Part shown: piece after piece, positions 1 to 9,326 of the stretch | How positions within the stretch are numbered: position 1 is the first letter of the stretch | Layout: each line of letters opens with the position of its first letter | Assembly: GCA_000372785.1 (NCBI GenBank) | Contig: KB889758.1 | Location: forward strand, 93,015 to 139,034 | Direction of reading: 5' to 3' | DNA length: 46,020 nt | DNA from: a gamma proteobacterium SCGC AB-629-P17 | Lineage (GTDB): Bacteria > Pseudomonadota > Gammaproteobacteria > PS1 > Pseudothioglobaceae | Notes under the pieces: generated by a model | Told to the model about the DNA's origin: nothing | Databases searched by the model: none | What the model saw: the letters and a program-made list of their open reading frames with translations, nothing else | Position numbers and translations under genes: made by a program

Positions 1-360
1 TTTGAGGCTCAATTAGAAGCAGACCTTGCTTCTGATGCTTTGGAGAAAGAAATAGCTGAGTTTGAGGCTCAATTAGAAGCAGACCTTGCTTCTGATGCTT
101 TGGAGAAAGAAATAGCTGAGTTTGAGGCTCAATTAGAAGCAGACCTTGCTTCTGATGCTTTGGAGAAAGAAATAGCTGAGTTTGAGGCTCAATTAGAAGC
201 AGACCTTGCTTCTGATGCTTTGGAGAAAGAAATAGCTGAGTTTGAGGCTCAATTAGAAGCAGACCTTGCTTCTGATGCTTTGGAGAAAGAAATAGCTGAG
301 TTTGAGGCTCAATTAGAAGCAGACCTTGCTTCTGATGCTTTGGAGAAAGAAATAGCTGAG
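1..360 (+). repeat. Six exact 60-bp tandem repeats
   Basis: Six consecutive 60-base units starting TTTGAGGCTCAATTAGAAGC are identical at the nucleotide level and in frame with the coding sequence, each giving 20 residues. A seventh unit diverges from about 369. The array begins exactly at base 1, so the true copy number is unknown and may have been collapsed by assembly. Lack of any synonymous difference between copies indicates recent expansion or homogenisation. Confidence 0.97.
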
Positions 361-783
361 TTTGAGGCCGAACTGGAAGCAGACCTTAAAGCCCAGAGAC
401 TTGCTGAATTCCTAGCAAAACTGGAAGCAGAGAAAGCCGCTTCCGCTAAAGCAACTGCAATTTATCAAGCCAGAGTGCAACAAGATCAGATTATCAAGGA
501 CAATCAAGCTAAACGAGCGGCTAAACTTGCTGCAAAACAAGCCGCTGCCGAAGCCGCTGCTGCAGAGCTAGCTGCCTTTAAAGCTGAACTGTCTCGTTAT
601 GCAGAATGCAAAGCTGCACTAAGTTTATCTGATAGTAATATTGCACTTTTTAAAACAGCATTGGAAGCTGGTAATTTGTTTAACGTAGGTCCTCAAATTA
701 CTGCTGGAACAGAATTTACAGCAAACAGATGGGATGAATATGCAAGCTGTATTGGTGCATTGGGTTATAAAAATCCCTTTTAA
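1..783 (+). CDS. Ala/Glu-rich tandem-repeat protein, 5' end missing
   Basis: The reading frame is open from base 1, so the true start and any signal peptide lie outside the window; 260 residues are visible. The first 120 residues are six identical copies of a 20-residue unit (it begins FEAQLEADLA), followed by a degenerate seventh copy and an Ala/Lys/Glu-rich stretch predicted to be helical. The last ~60 residues form a different, more globular block with LSDSNIALFK, NVGPQ and GTEFTANRWD, bracketed by two cysteines (AEC and SCIG). The same block ends the next gene, so the two are paralogues. I recognise no named family. The helical stalk plus compact C-terminal domain would suit a surface or periplasmic spacer protein, but that is inference. 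A TTG inside the repeat at 40 is not a credible start. Confidence 0.8.
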   Translation, partial: FEAQLEADLASDALEKEIAEFEAQLEADLASDALEKEIAEFEAQLEADLASDALEKEIAEFEAQLEADLASDALEKEIAEFEAQLEADLASDALEKEIAEFEAQLEADLASDALEKEIAEFEAELEADLKAQRLAEFLAKLEAEKAASAKATAIYQARVQQDQIIKDNQAKRAAKLAAKQAAAEAAAAELAAFKAELSRYAECKAALSLSDSNIALFKTALEAGNLFNVGPQITAGTEFTANRWDEYASCIGALGYKNPF

Positions 784-862
784 GGTAGAGGATTACTAAT
801 ATTGTTAATAAGTCTTCCTTCATATCGAATGGAAGCGTAGAAAAACTTAACAAATAATAAAG

Positions 863-888
863 CCCAGAGCTTGCTCTGGGTTTTTTTT
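863..888 (+). terminator. Rho-independent terminator after the first repeat-protein gene
   Basis: An 8-bp perfect stem (CCCAGAGC / GCTCTGGG) with a 2-base TT spacer at its centre is followed by eight T. It lies 80 bases after the stop of the upstream gene and just before the next gene, so the two paralogues are probably separate transcripts. Confidence 0.9.
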
Positions 889-903
889 ATTTAAAATGAA
901 TTT

Positions 904-2124
904 ATGAAAAATTATTTAGTTCATAATTTAATCAAATTTCTTTTTATATTCTTTATATCGATCACCATTCATGCTGGCGGCAATGAAAGCGACTCACTAT
1001 TGATGGAATCATTGGATGAGGTATTGATAGAAGAATATAAACCTTGTTCTGATCAATCAGATATTAATTCATTTGAAGTTAGCACAATATCTTCATTAAT
1101 GATTATATCTGAGGGCGCCTTTTTTACTGAAGGAGAAATTATTACCAGCTCTAGTGGAGTACAAGCAATTGTAGATTCTTATGATGTTGAAACGCAAAAA
1201 TTAACTTATCATCAAGATGCTAGTACGGGTTTTAAAACTTTTTTATTAAATGAAACAATCGAAGGGTCTTCTTCTGGAATTGCCATCGTTAAAGAGTTTA
1301 TTATTGATTTATCCATCCCTTGTTCCGAATTAATAGTTTCTATTGAAGAAGAACCTCAACAGATGGTGTTTTCGCCAAAAAAATCAGCTGAAGAAGCCAA
1401 ACTAGCTGCCGAGCTTGCTGCTGCAGAAATGATGGCTGAAATTGAAGAAGAGCTGGCTAGACAAGCTGCACTTGAAGCCTTCCAGAAGAAGCTTGCCGAA
1501 GAGAGAGCCGCTGCCGCTGCATCTACTGCAGCATACCAATCCAAGCTTGCTTACGATGCTATGGTCGAAGAACTTATGGAAGCTTTAGCGATAGAGCAAG
1601 AAATTGCAGCTTTTGAAGCCAAACTAGCTGCCGAGCTTGCTGCTGCAGAAATGATGGCTGAAATTGAAGAAGAGCTGGCTAGACAAGCTGCACTTGAAGC
1701 CTTCCAGAAGAAGCTTGCCGAAGAGAGAGCCGCTGCCGCTGCATCTACTGCTGCTTATCAGGCCAAAGTTGCTTATGATGCCAGGGTTGCCAAAATTAAG
1801 GAAGATTTAGTAAGACAACTCGAAGAAGTTGTAGAACAGGATGATTTCAAATCTCATCTTGTAGAAGAACTTATAGCACAAGCCACTGCTAAATTAGAAG
1901 AAGAAAAATTTATTGGAGCAATATCTGGAGAAATAGTAACCGTTGCAATTCATGAATTTTGTAAAGATACTTTGAATTTGTCAGACAGTAATATTGCACT
2001 GTTTAAAAAAGCATTAGCAGGTGGTTATTTGGGTAATGTAGGTCCACAGGTTAAGCACGGAACGGAATTCACTGCAAATAGATGGGATAAATATATTACC
2101 TGTGTTAGCTCATTAGGCAATTAA
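904..2124 (+). CDS. Secreted Ala/Glu-rich repeat protein, paralogue of the preceding gene
   Basis: 406 residues. The N-terminus has a basic start and hydrophobic core (FLFIFFISI) ending near HAGG, a plausible Sec signal peptide. Residues ~70-130 are Gly/Ser/Thr-rich and probably beta (TEGEIITSSSG, TGFKTFLLNE). Residues ~164-310 are helical and contain two near-identical blocks of about 46 residues, 74 residues apart, with EEELARQAALEAFQKKLAEE in both. The C-terminal ~50 residues repeat the LSDSNIALFK / NVGPQ / GTEFTANRWD domain of the previous gene, with flanking cysteines (EFC, TCV) that could form a disulfide. Function is unknown to me; an envelope or exported structural protein is the most I would infer. 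An Ala/Ser-rich open frame on the opposite strand inside the repeats is a shadow. Confidence 0.85.
   Translation: MKNYLVHNLIKFLFIFFISITIHAGGNESDSLLMESLDEVLIEEYKPCSDQSDINSFEVSTISSLMIISEGAFFTEGEIITSSSGVQAIVDSYDVETQKLTYHQDASTGFKTFLLNETIEGSSSGIAIVKEFIIDLSIPCSELIVSIEEEPQQMVFSPKKSAEEAKLAAELAAAEMMAEIEEELARQAALEAFQKKLAEERAAAAASTAAYQSKLAYDAMVEELMEALAIEQEIAAFEAKLAAELAAAEMMAEIEEELARQAALEAFQKKLAEERAAAAASTAAYQAKVAYDARVAKIKEDLVRQLEEVVEQDDFKSHLVEELIAQATAKLEEEKFIGAISGEIVTVAIHEFCKDTLNLSDSNIALFKKALAGGYLGNVGPQVKHGTEFTANRWDKYITCVSSLGN
1393..1751 (+). repeat. 137-bp perfect direct repeat, 222-bp period
   Basis: Bases 1393-1529 and 1615-1751 are identical over 137 bases, beginning GAAGCCAAACTAGCTGCCGA. The 222-base period is a multiple of three, so the duplication is in frame and lengthens the helical part of the encoded protein by 74 residues. 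Confidence 0.95.
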
Positions 2125-2147
2125 CATTGCTTGCAAAAAATTAACAC

Positions 2148-2705
2148 CTATATTTCTAGTAATGAGTTTTCCTTATCACTGAGAGATTTATCAATCAAAC
2201 CAATGTGTTGATCAGTAATTTTTTGAATATTTTCTTCAGCTCGATGGGTTTCATCCTCTGATATTTCTTTTTCTTTAAGTAGTTCCCTATAATCTGATAT
2301 AGCATCTCTACGAATGTTTCTAACAGCTACCCTTGCATGTTCTGCCTCATCTCGAACTACGCGTACTAATTCTTTTCGTCGCTCTTCTGTGAGTGGTGGA
2401 AGGGGAATACGAATAACTTGACCCATCGAGTTTGGATTTAGTCCCAAATCAGAAGTCATTACCGCCTTTTCAATTGGCCCAACCATATCTTTTTCCCATG
2501 GTGTAACTTTTAGTGTTCTTGAGTCTTCTGTAGTTATATTTGATACTTGAGAGATGGGTACTATGGTGCCATAATATTCAACGTGAATTTGTTCAAGAAG
2601 TGAAGGGTGTGCTCTACCAGCTCGAATTTTGCTAAAGTCACCCTCCAGTGAAGCTAGGGTCTTATTCATACGGTCATTAGCATCATTATGAATTTCATTG
2701 ATCAT
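2148..2705 (-). CDS. frr: Ribosome recycling factor
   Basis: 185 residues, the usual length. RRF works with EF-G to split post-termination 70S ribosomes in the cytoplasm. Family hallmarks include [15 protein letters not shown] near the N-terminus, [16 protein letters not shown] in the middle, [15 protein letters not shown] and a C-terminal long helix rich in Glu/Lys. The usual partners rpsB-tsf-pyrH are absent here; the gene stands alone, divergent from uvrA, with its 3' end facing the repeat-protein gene 23 bases away. The assignment is secure. Confidence 0.97.
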   Translation of the reverse strand: MINEIHNDANDRMNKTLASLEGDFSKIRAGRAHPSLLEQIHVEYYGTIVPISQVSNITTEDSRTLKVTPWEKDMVGPIEKAVMTSDLGLNPNSMGQVIRIPLPPLTEERRKELVRVVRDEAEHARVAVRNIRRDAISDYRELLKEKEISEDETHRAEENIQKITDQHIGLIDKSLSDKENSLLEI

Positions 2706-2773
2706 TGTTAATCTCCATTATGTACTCATTAATCTAGCAACTAACAAAATAGTGATTTTACACAAGGCGTGCG

Positions 2774-2779
2774 TATAAT
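2774..2779 (+). promoter_or_regulatory. Candidate -10 element for uvrA
   Basis: A perfect TATAAT lies 33 bases upstream of the uvrA start in the divergent frr-uvrA gap. No good -35 hexamer sits at 16-18 bp, and I see no LexA-type CTGT-N8-ACAG box in the gap. Confidence 0.4.
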
Positions 2780-2812
2780 GAACCCTTTGTCCCTCATAAA
2801 ATAACTGAGTTT

Positions 2813-5629
2813 ATGGATGCAATAAGCATACGTGGCGCCAAAGTTCATAATTTAAAGAATATTGATGTCAATCTTCCTAGAAATAAACTTGTAGTCATTA
2901 CGGGACTTTCTGGGTCCGGCAAATCATCATTAGCTTTTGATACAATCTATGCTGAAGGCCAACGTCGTTATGTCGAGTCATTGTCAGCTTATGCCAGACA
3001 ATTTCTATCGTTAATGGAAAAACCAGATGTCGATCATATAGAAGGACTATCTCCAGCTATTTCGATTGAGCAAAAGGCTACTTCTCATAATCCTCGATCC
3101 ACTGTTGGAACTATCACAGAAATCTACGATTATTTAAGATTACTATTTGCTAGGGTAGGGACGCCAAGATGTCCAGAACACAAAACTGCTTTAGAGTCTC
3201 AAACTATTTCACAGATGGTGGATGAGATACTCATCTTGCCGGAAGGTGACAAAATTATGATTTTAGCTCCTATAGTGAAAAATCGTAAAGGTGGTCATCA
3301 AAAGTTGTTGCAAGAGCTTTCACATCAAGGCTTTCTGAGAGCAAGAGTTGATAGCCAAATTGTATATCTTGAGGAATTAACTGAACTTGATGGCAACAAG
3401 CGTCACACAATAGAGATTGTTGTTGACCGATTAAAGGTTCGCCAAGACATTACTTCAAGATTGTCAGAGTCTTTAGAAACCGCACTAAATATGAGTTCAG
3501 GTATTGTAAAAGTGATTCCCATGGATACTGATTCTGTCTGGGAAGAGATGACTTTTTCTGCAAAATTTTCCTGTGTACATTGCGGCTACTCTTTAGATGA
3601 ATTAGAGCCTAGACTCTTTTCATTTAATAATCCTGTAGGTGCATGTGGAACATGCGATGGTCTGGGAGTTAAAGATGTTTTTGATGAAGAAAAAGTGGTA
3701 GCTAATCCTGAACTTAGTATAGAGGATGGTGCAATATATGGTTGGAGTAAAAATAATGCTTACTTTTATCAAATGTTAGGATTAGTAGGTGACTTTTACA
3801 ATTTTAGTATTAAGCAACCTTTTAATGAATTAACAGATGAACATAAAAATATCATTCTTTATGGTAGTGGAGAACAATCAATAGATTTTTCCAAAATAAA
3901 AGGTAGGAGGGGTTGGTCAAACAAGAAAAAGCCTTTTGAGGGAATCATTCCAAGGATGATTCGTCGCTATGAGGAAAGCGATATACGGTCTGTTAGAGAA
4001 GACTTATCCAGATATGTTATTAGCAAACCTTGTGCCAGTTGCCATGGTGACAGGCTCAATGAAGCAGCAAGAAATGTATTTATCCAAAATAAGAATCTCT
4101 CAGATTTAACTAGACTTTCAATCAATCAGATATATGATTTTTTTGATTGTATTGAACTTGATGGGAAGCGTGGTCAAATTGCCAGTAAGATTCTCAAAGA
4201 AATCTCACAACGTTTACATTTTTTGATTAATGTCGGACTAGACTATCTTAGCTTGGAGAGAAAAGCCAACACTCTTTCTGGAGGCGAAGCACAACGCATT
4301 CGACTAGCCTCTCAGATTGGCGCTGGTTTAATCGGTGTCTTGTATGTTTTAGATGAGCCTTCCATAGGTCTTCATCAGCGCGATAACCAAAAATTATTAG
4401 ACACACTAACTTATCTAAGGGATTTAGGCAATACAATAATAGTTGTAGAACACGATGAGGAAGCCATTAGGCAAGCTGATTATATTATTGATATAGGTCC
4501 TGGCGCTGGGATTCATGGCGGAGAAATTGTTGCTATTGGGCATCCGGAAGAAGTAATCGCTAGTACCAAGTCTCTAACAGGAGACTATTTAAGTGGCCGC
4601 CAAATAATCAACGTGCCTAATAAAAGAAAACATGCCAATGAATGGTTAAAAATACAAGGTGCAAGCGGAAACAATTTGAAGAATGTTGATTTGGCGATTC
4701 CAGTAGGCTTATTGACTTGTGTCACTGGGGTTTCAGGTTCAGGAAAATCTACCTTAATTAACAACACTCTTCATCAGTTAGCTGCAAAAATTTTGAACCG
4801 TGCTCAAGTTGAGGTAGCTCCATTCAGAGGGTTTGATGGAATGCACTTCTTTGATAAAGTGGTGAACATTGATCAAAGTCCTATTGGTCGCACTCCGAGA
4901 TCTAATCCGGCCACTTATACAGGCGTTTTTAGTTTGATTCGTGATCTATTTTCTCAGACACTTGAATCACGTTCTCGTGGTTATAGATCGGGTCGCTTTA
5001 GCTTTAATGTCAAAGGTGGTCGATGTGAGCCTTGTAAAGGTGATGGCCTTATTAAGGTAGAGATGCATTTTTTGCCCGATATTTATGTTTCTTGTGATGT
5101 TTGTAGTGGTCGTAGATATAACCGTGAAACTCTAGAGATACAATACAAGGGCAAAACTATCGCTGAGATTTTGGAGATGACGGTAGAAGATGCTCTAGAA
5201 TTTTTTCATGCTATACCCAAAATTACAAAAAAACTTCAAACCTTGTTGGATGTTGGATTATCTTACATCACACTTGGGCAGAATGCGACAACATTGTCTG
5301 GTGGAGAGGCTCAGCGCGTGAAACTTTCCAAAGAGCTCTCTAAATCTGATACCGGGCAAACACTATATATTTTGGATGAGCCCACCAGTGGTCTTCACTT
5401 CCATGATATCAAACAACTACTTTTAGTTATTGCTCGACTCAGAGATCGTAATAATACAATTGTTATCATTGAACACAATCTTGATGTCATAAAGACAGCT
5501 GACTGGGTTATAGATCTTGGACCCGAAGGTGGCGATAAAGGTGGTGAAATTATTGCATTTGGAACACCAGAGATGATCTCCCAATCACAAAACTCTTTTA
5601 CTGGAAAATTCCTAAAAAAACACCTTTAA
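2813..5629 (+). CDS. uvrA: Excinuclease ABC subunit A
   Basis: 938 residues, a normal length. UvrA is the dimeric ATPase that finds bulky DNA lesions and loads UvrB in nucleotide excision repair. Two ABC modules are visible: Walker [10 protein letters not shown] at residues 31-39 and GVSGSGKST at ~638, with signatures [16 protein letters not shown] (~488) and [16 protein letters not shown] (~829). Zinc-finger cysteine pairs are present at CVHCGY/CGTCDG, CASCHG and [15 protein letters not shown]. The ATG at 2813 gives the expected [17 protein letters not shown] start. Its stop overlaps the stop of the convergent gene by 4 bp. No SOS operator is obvious upstream. Confidence 0.98.
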   Translation: MDAISIRGAKVHNLKNIDVNLPRNKLVVITGLSGSGKSSLAFDTIYAEGQRRYVESLSAYARQFLSLMEKPDVDHIEGLSPAISIEQKATSHNPRSTVGTITEIYDYLRLLFARVGTPRCPEHKTALESQTISQMVDEILILPEGDKIMILAPIVKNRKGGHQKLLQELSHQGFLRARVDSQIVYLEELTELDGNKRHTIEIVVDRLKVRQDITSRLSESLETALNMSSGIVKVIPMDTDSVWEEMTFSAKFSCVHCGYSLDELEPRLFSFNNPVGACGTCDGLGVKDVFDEEKVVANPELSIEDGAIYGWSKNNAYFYQMLGLVGDFYNFSIKQPFNELTDEHKNIILYGSGEQSIDFSKIKGRRGWSNKKKPFEGIIPRMIRRYEESDIRSVREDLSRYVISKPCASCHGDRLNEAARNVFIQNKNLSDLTRLSINQIYDFFDCIELDGKRGQIASKILKEISQRLHFLINVGLDYLSLERKANTLSGGEAQRIRLASQIGAGLIGVLYVLDEPSIGLHQRDNQKLLDTLTYLRDLGNTIIVVEHDEEAIRQADYIIDIGPGAGIHGGEIVAIGHPEEVIASTKSLTGDYLSGRQIINVPNKRKHANEWLKIQGASGNNLKNVDLAIPVGLLTCVTGVSGSGKSTLINNTLHQLAAKILNRAQVEVAPFRGFDGMHFFDKVVNIDQSPIGRTPRSNPATYTGVFSLIRDLFSQTLESRSRGYRSGRFSFNVKGGRCEPCKGDGLIKVEMHFLPDIYVSCDVCSGRRYNRETLEIQYKGKTIAEILEMTVEDALEFFHAIPKITKKLQTLLDVGLSYITLGQNATTLSGGEAQRVKLSKELSKSDTGQTLYILDEPTSGLHFHDIKQLLLVIARLRDRNNTIVIIEHNLDVIKTADWVIDLGPEGGDKGGEIIAFGTPEMISQSQNSFTGKFLKKHL

Positions 5630-6321
5630 GTGGGTTTTTTAAACTCTTTTAATACCAGTTTAAATTCACTATTTCCGTTAATTTTATGAATGAGTACAGG
5701 TTGGAGATTATGCTCTATAGAAAGGTTAAGTGTTAATTCCAATTCTGGACAAATAATTACAATAGTTTCTATCTCTTTTTCTTTAATAGAAACAGTTTGA
5801 TATCCCTCAAGTAAAAATTTTTGATACTCAACTCCATCTTCGTCTGCGACTTGGTAAATAAATTCTACTTGGCCAGGATTTTTTTGAATGTCGATTGAAA
5901 GTGCTAGGTATACACTTAGCTGATCAACAAGGTTTCCCGGATCAATCGTCCATTTTTTTCCAGTACTAGAAATGACGGATTTTCTATCAATGATTGTAAA
6001 TTCATAGTCTTTCCTTACCTCATCCTTTATCCTTTCAACAACACTAAAATGAGTACTTATCAACTCACCATCTATCTCTTCGCCAATGCTTTGCTCTGAT
6101 CTAGAGTAATCGTATAAAGCCTTCAACAACGAAGAAGTGCGCGCCTCAGTTGTGTAGATATATTTGTTGCCATCTACGTCCAACACAAATTGAGCAGCAC
6201 CAATATGCATACTACCTAGTTTAGTTTTTGCATAGAGCTTATATTCTCCAGTATAAGAGCTAAGTGCGTAGCATTGAAGTGTAATGAACAAACTTAAAAT
6301 AAGCGTGAAAGTCTTTTTCAT
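5626..6321 (-). CDS. DUF3108 domain protein, exported
   Basis: 231 residues with an N-terminal signal peptide ([19 protein letters not shown]). The body starts with [19 protein letters not shown] and continues as a beta-rich domain with [20 protein letters not shown], the pattern of the DUF3108 family found next to purN/purM in many gammaproteobacteria. The molecular function of the family is not known to me; location is probably periplasm or outer-membrane associated. It is the last gene of the purM-purN operon, overlapping purN by 4 bp, and overlaps uvrA's 3' end by 4 bp. Confidence 0.8.
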   Translation of the reverse strand: MKKTFTLILSLFITLQCYALSSYTGEYKLYAKTKLGSMHIGAAQFVLDVDGNKYIYTTEARTSSLLKALYDYSRSEQSIGEEIDGELISTHFSVVERIKDEVRKDYEFTIIDRKSVISSTGKKWTIDPGNLVDQLSVYLALSIDIQKNPGQVEFIYQVADEDGVEYQKFLLEGYQTVSIKEKEIETIVIICPELELTLNLSIEHNLQPVLIHKINGNSEFKLVLKEFKKPT

Positions 6322-6926
6322 AGTGTCTTTTTATCTAGCGTGGCTGTGTTTTTGTCTATAAGTTTTAGTCTGCCCTGAGTATACCAGTGAATGGTTTTTG
6401 GGTAGAGGTCATGCTCTTTGTCAAGGACTTTTTTTGCAAGGGTTTGCGCATTATCTGTAGAATCAATATTCACAAATTCTTGTGCAATCACAGGTCCACC
6501 ATCAAGCTCTTCTGTTACAAAATGTACACTCGCACCGTGCTTCTTTTCAAAAGCATCAATAGCTCTTTGGTGTGTATTGAGTCCTGGAAATTTTGGTAGC
6601 AGTGAGGGGTGTATATTAAGTATTTTGCCGAAGTATTTTGAAATAAAATCAACAGAAAGAATTCTCATGTAACCCGCTAAAATGATTACTTCTGGTTGGT
6701 GATTATCGATGACTTTCATGATTTCTTGGTCAAAATCAAGTTTTGAGTCAAACAACGTTTCATCTAAAGCTTCACAAGGAATGCCTGCTTTTGCAGCGCG
6801 TTTTAAACCAAAAGCATCCGTTTTATTGCTAATAACACAACAAATTTTTAAATCAATCGAGTTTGCATTATCAATGATTGACTGCAAGTTGGAACCGTTA
6901 CCTGATATTAAAACAACCCCATTCAT
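6318..6926 (-). CDS. purN: Phosphoribosylglycinamide formyltransferase (GAR transformylase)
   Basis: 202 residues. PurN transfers formyl from 10-formyl-THF to GAR, the third step of purine synthesis. The N-terminal GNGSNLQSII phosphate-binding loop is present, as is the catalytic region ILNIHPSLLPKFPGLNTHQR (Asn-His) followed by HGASVHFVTEELDGGPVIAQ, which carries the catalytic Asp. It lies 4 bases after purM and overlaps the DUF3108 gene by 4 bp, so the three are one operon reading leftward. Confidence 0.97.
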   Translation of the reverse strand: MNGVVLISGNGSNLQSIIDNANSIDLKICCVISNKTDAFGLKRAAKAGIPCEALDETLFDSKLDFDQEIMKVIDNHQPEVIILAGYMRILSVDFISKYFGKILNIHPSLLPKFPGLNTHQRAIDAFEKKHGASVHFVTEELDGGPVIAQEFVNIDSTDNAQTLAKKVLDKEHDLYPKTIHWYTQGRLKLIDKNTATLDKKTL

Positions 6927-6930
6927 TTGA

Positions 6931-7932
6931 CTAGATTAAAACTTGCTTACCGTTTGATTTGACAACTTCGCCGATTAGCCAAGCCTTTTCTCCAGACGAA
7001 TTGAGATGGTCAATGGTTTTTTGAGAAGTATCTTTGGGAACCACTACAACCATGCCCACGCCACAATTAAGGACTCGATACATTTCAGTTATATCTATAT
7101 TGCCCTCAGTTTGCAACCATCGAAAGATTTCTGGCAGTTCCCATGAGGTTGGGTTTATTTTTGCAGCAAGATGGCTTGGTAGTACTCTTGGTAAATTTTC
7201 TAATAGACCTCCGCCAGTAATATGTGATATTGCATTCACGGGTAGTTTATTGATTAGAGAAAGTATTGACTTAACGTAAATTCTTGTCGGTTCTATAAGA
7301 GAGTCGAGTTGCTCAGAGCTGGGTTTTGTTTTTTTCATTACCTTGCGTATCAAAGAATATCCATTTGAGTGAGGGCCTGATGACCCAAGAGCAATCATAT
7401 GATCACCAACAGATACCCTAGAGCCATCAATGATTTTATTCTTTTCTACTATGCCGACACAAAATCCTGCCAAATCGTATTCTTCCCCCTGGTACATGCT
7501 AGGCATTTCGGCAGTTTCGCCACCGATTAGTGCGCATCCAGATTGTATACAACCTTTGCCAATTCCAGAAATGACAGATGTAGCAACCTCTGGATTTAGA
7601 GACCCCGTTGCATAATAGTCCAGAAAAAATAAGGGCTCTGCACCTTGAACAATAAGATCATTAACACACATTGCAACCAAATCAATACCAATAGTATCAT
7701 GTTTATTAAGCATTTCAGCTACTATAAGTTTTGTGCCCACACCGTCAGTGCCAGAAACTAAGACAGGGTTATCGTACCTATCTAGAGGTATTTCAAACAT
7801 TGCCCCAAATCCACCTAAACCAGTTAATACGCCTGAACGAGAGGTAGATTTAGCGATGGGTTTAATTTTCTCAATGAGTTTGTTCCCTTTGGTTATGTCG
7901 ACACCTGAGTCCTTGTAAGTCAATGATGACAT
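6931..7932 (-). CDS. purM: Phosphoribosylformylglycinamidine cyclo-ligase (AIR synthetase)
   Basis: 333 residues, slightly shorter than the E. coli enzyme. PurM closes the imidazole ring of AIR using ATP, the fifth step of purine synthesis. Diagnostic segments are [18 protein letters not shown] at the N-terminus, [38 protein letters not shown] and [18 protein letters not shown]. It is first in the purM-purN-DUF3108 operon and is divergent from the phosphatidyltransferase gene across a 57-base gap. Confidence 0.98.
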   Translation of the reverse strand: MSSLTYKDSGVDITKGNKLIEKIKPIAKSTSRSGVLTGLGGFGAMFEIPLDRYDNPVLVSGTDGVGTKLIVAEMLNKHDTIGIDLVAMCVNDLIVQGAEPLFFLDYYATGSLNPEVATSVISGIGKGCIQSGCALIGGETAEMPSMYQGEEYDLAGFCVGIVEKNKIIDGSRVSVGDHMIALGSSGPHSNGYSLIRKVMKKTKPSSEQLDSLIEPTRIYVKSILSLINKLPVNAISHITGGGLLENLPRVLPSHLAAKINPTSWELPEIFRWLQTEGNIDITEMYRVLNCGVGMVVVVPKDTSQKTIDHLNSSGEKAWLIGEVVKSNGKQVLI

Positions 7933-7989
7933 CTTGGTTTTTCCGTATAATTAAGGCCTATAAATCAACGATTTGAAGTAAGCATAATC

Positions 7990-8550
7990 ATGAGTTTTTC
8001 AATGCTACCTAATGCGCTTTCAATAATACGCATTATTTTAACAGTTCCCATTGTTATAGCGTTATTAAAAGGGCAATATCTTTTAGCAACATTGCTATTT
8101 TTGTTAGCTGGTGCTACCGACGCTTTGGATGGTTGGATTGCTAAACAGTTCTCTTTCCAATCAAGACTAGGGTCAATATTGGATCCGATGGCGGACAAAA
8201 TATTATTAACTTGCACTTTTGTAAGTCTTTATTGGGTTGGAATTTTACCGCTCTGGTTACTCTTACTTATCTGTGTTCGTGATGTGATTATCGTCGCTGG
8301 CGCCTTGGGTTATTTCCTAGGTGAAATGAGCGGAGCAAGCGACCTTTTAGAGCCTACTTTGATTAGTAAATTTAATACTGTTTTGCAGATAGCTTTAGTG
8401 CTATTTTTGTTATTGATTCAGCTCATTGTAGGGTTTGCTGGATGGCTCGAAATAGTATTTATTATTGTTGCCACTTCAACCGCACTCAGTGGCGCAGATT
8501 ATATGTGGTTGTGGATTAAAAAATTTATTTTGCAAGAGTCAAAGAAATGA
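7990..8550 (+). CDS. CDP-alcohol phosphatidyltransferase (PgsA-like)
   Basis: 186 residues, several membrane segments. CDP-alcohol phosphatidyltransferases join a CDP-activated diacylglycerol to an alcohol; PgsA makes phosphatidylglycerol phosphate at the inner membrane. The family signature appears as DALDGWIAKQFSFQSRLG followed by SILDPMADK, giving all the metal-binding Asp residues; the usual Arg after Ala (DGxxAR) is Lys. Length and the N-terminal LPNALSIIRIILTVPIVIAL fit PgsA, but a different alcohol specificity cannot be excluded. The stop overlaps the hda start by 4 bp, so the two are co-transcribed. Confidence 0.85.
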   Translation: MSFSMLPNALSIIRIILTVPIVIALLKGQYLLATLLFLLAGATDALDGWIAKQFSFQSRLGSILDPMADKILLTCTFVSLYWVGILPLWLLLLICVRDVIIVAGALGYFLGEMSGASDLLEPTLISKFNTVLQIALVLFLLLIQLIVGFAGWLEIVFIIVATSTALSGADYMWLWIKKFILQESKK

Positions 8551-9215
8551 ATCAATTGGGTCTGCCAATTTCGCTTGATTCTAAAATGCTCTTAGACAAT
8601 TTTCTTGGGAACAAGCAGCTATTAGAATATATTGCAAAACTTTATCTTGATAAAACCTCAGCTGAAATCTATGTTTACGGAGCTTCAGGTCTTGGAAAGA
8701 CGCACCTATTACAAGGTGCAACCTTAAGGTCATTATCAGATCAACAAAGCGCTATGTATATTGATTGTCACAATTCTTTGCCAGCGCATGTATTGGAATC
8801 TATAGAACAATTAAAATGGATCAGCATTGACAATATTGATGCGATTAATGCTAATCAACAGGACTTGTTTTTTGATTTATATAACAGAGCTAAACAAGCA
8901 ACAGTGACAATGTTAATCAGTGGCACTGATTTACCTTCAGAATTGGGTGTTATGAAAGATCTCAAAACTCGTCTTGGTTTGGCTACCATTTTTCAATTAC
9001 AGCCGCTTAATGATAAGTTAACAATGTTGATTTTAAATAACCAAATGATTGATCGGAATTTAAGTATTGATTCTAAAGTTTACGAATATCTATTTAAGTA
9101 TTATTCAAGAGATGTCAAGGTTTTATTAACAGCTATGGATGATTTGGATAAGGCCTCGCTTCAAGCAAAGCAAAGTATTACCATTCCTTTTGTCAGAAAA
9201 ACACTGCGCCTTTAA
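8547..9215 (+). CDS. hda: DnaA regulatory inactivator Hda
   Basis: 222 residues, matching a stand-alone DnaA-like AAA+ domain. Hda with the DNA-loaded sliding clamp stimulates ATP hydrolysis by DnaA and prevents re-initiation. The N-terminal QLGLPISLDSKMLLDNFLG fits the Hda start, which carries the clamp-binding motif; Walker A is YGASGLGKTHLLQ and Walker B is WISIDNIDAI. DnaA domain IV, the DNA-binding part, is absent, which separates it from DnaA. It is translationally coupled to the upstream phosphatidyltransferase, an arrangement seen in other gammaproteobacteria. Confidence 0.9.
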   Translation: MNQLGLPISLDSKMLLDNFLGNKQLLEYIAKLYLDKTSAEIYVYGASGLGKTHLLQGATLRSLSDQQSAMYIDCHNSLPAHVLESIEQLKWISIDNIDAINANQQDLFFDLYNRAKQATVTMLISGTDLPSELGVMKDLKTRLGLATIFQLQPLNDKLTMLILNNQMIDRNLSIDSKVYEYLFKYYSRDVKVLLTAMDDLDKASLQAKQSITIPFVRKTLRL

Positions 9216-9326
9216 AGATTCTCATGAGTTCATTACTATCTATTCTTAATCGTAAGGAGTGGTTATACTAATGCTCAATTCGCCTATATGAAAGCATTAT
9301 AATAGAGTTTTTATTTGGCTAATTAT

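Noticed and set aside
1-360. CRISPR array
   Set aside because: The 60-bp units are directly contiguous with no spacers and form a coding frame, so it is a protein-coding tandem repeat.
1356-1544. Ala/Ser-rich open frame on the minus strand inside the second repeat protein
   Set aside because: It is the complement of the Ala-rich repeats; composition alone keeps the frame open and there is no ribosome site.
2706-2812. Possible SOS box upstream of uvrA
   Set aside because: I looked for CTGT-N8-ACAG in the gap and found none.
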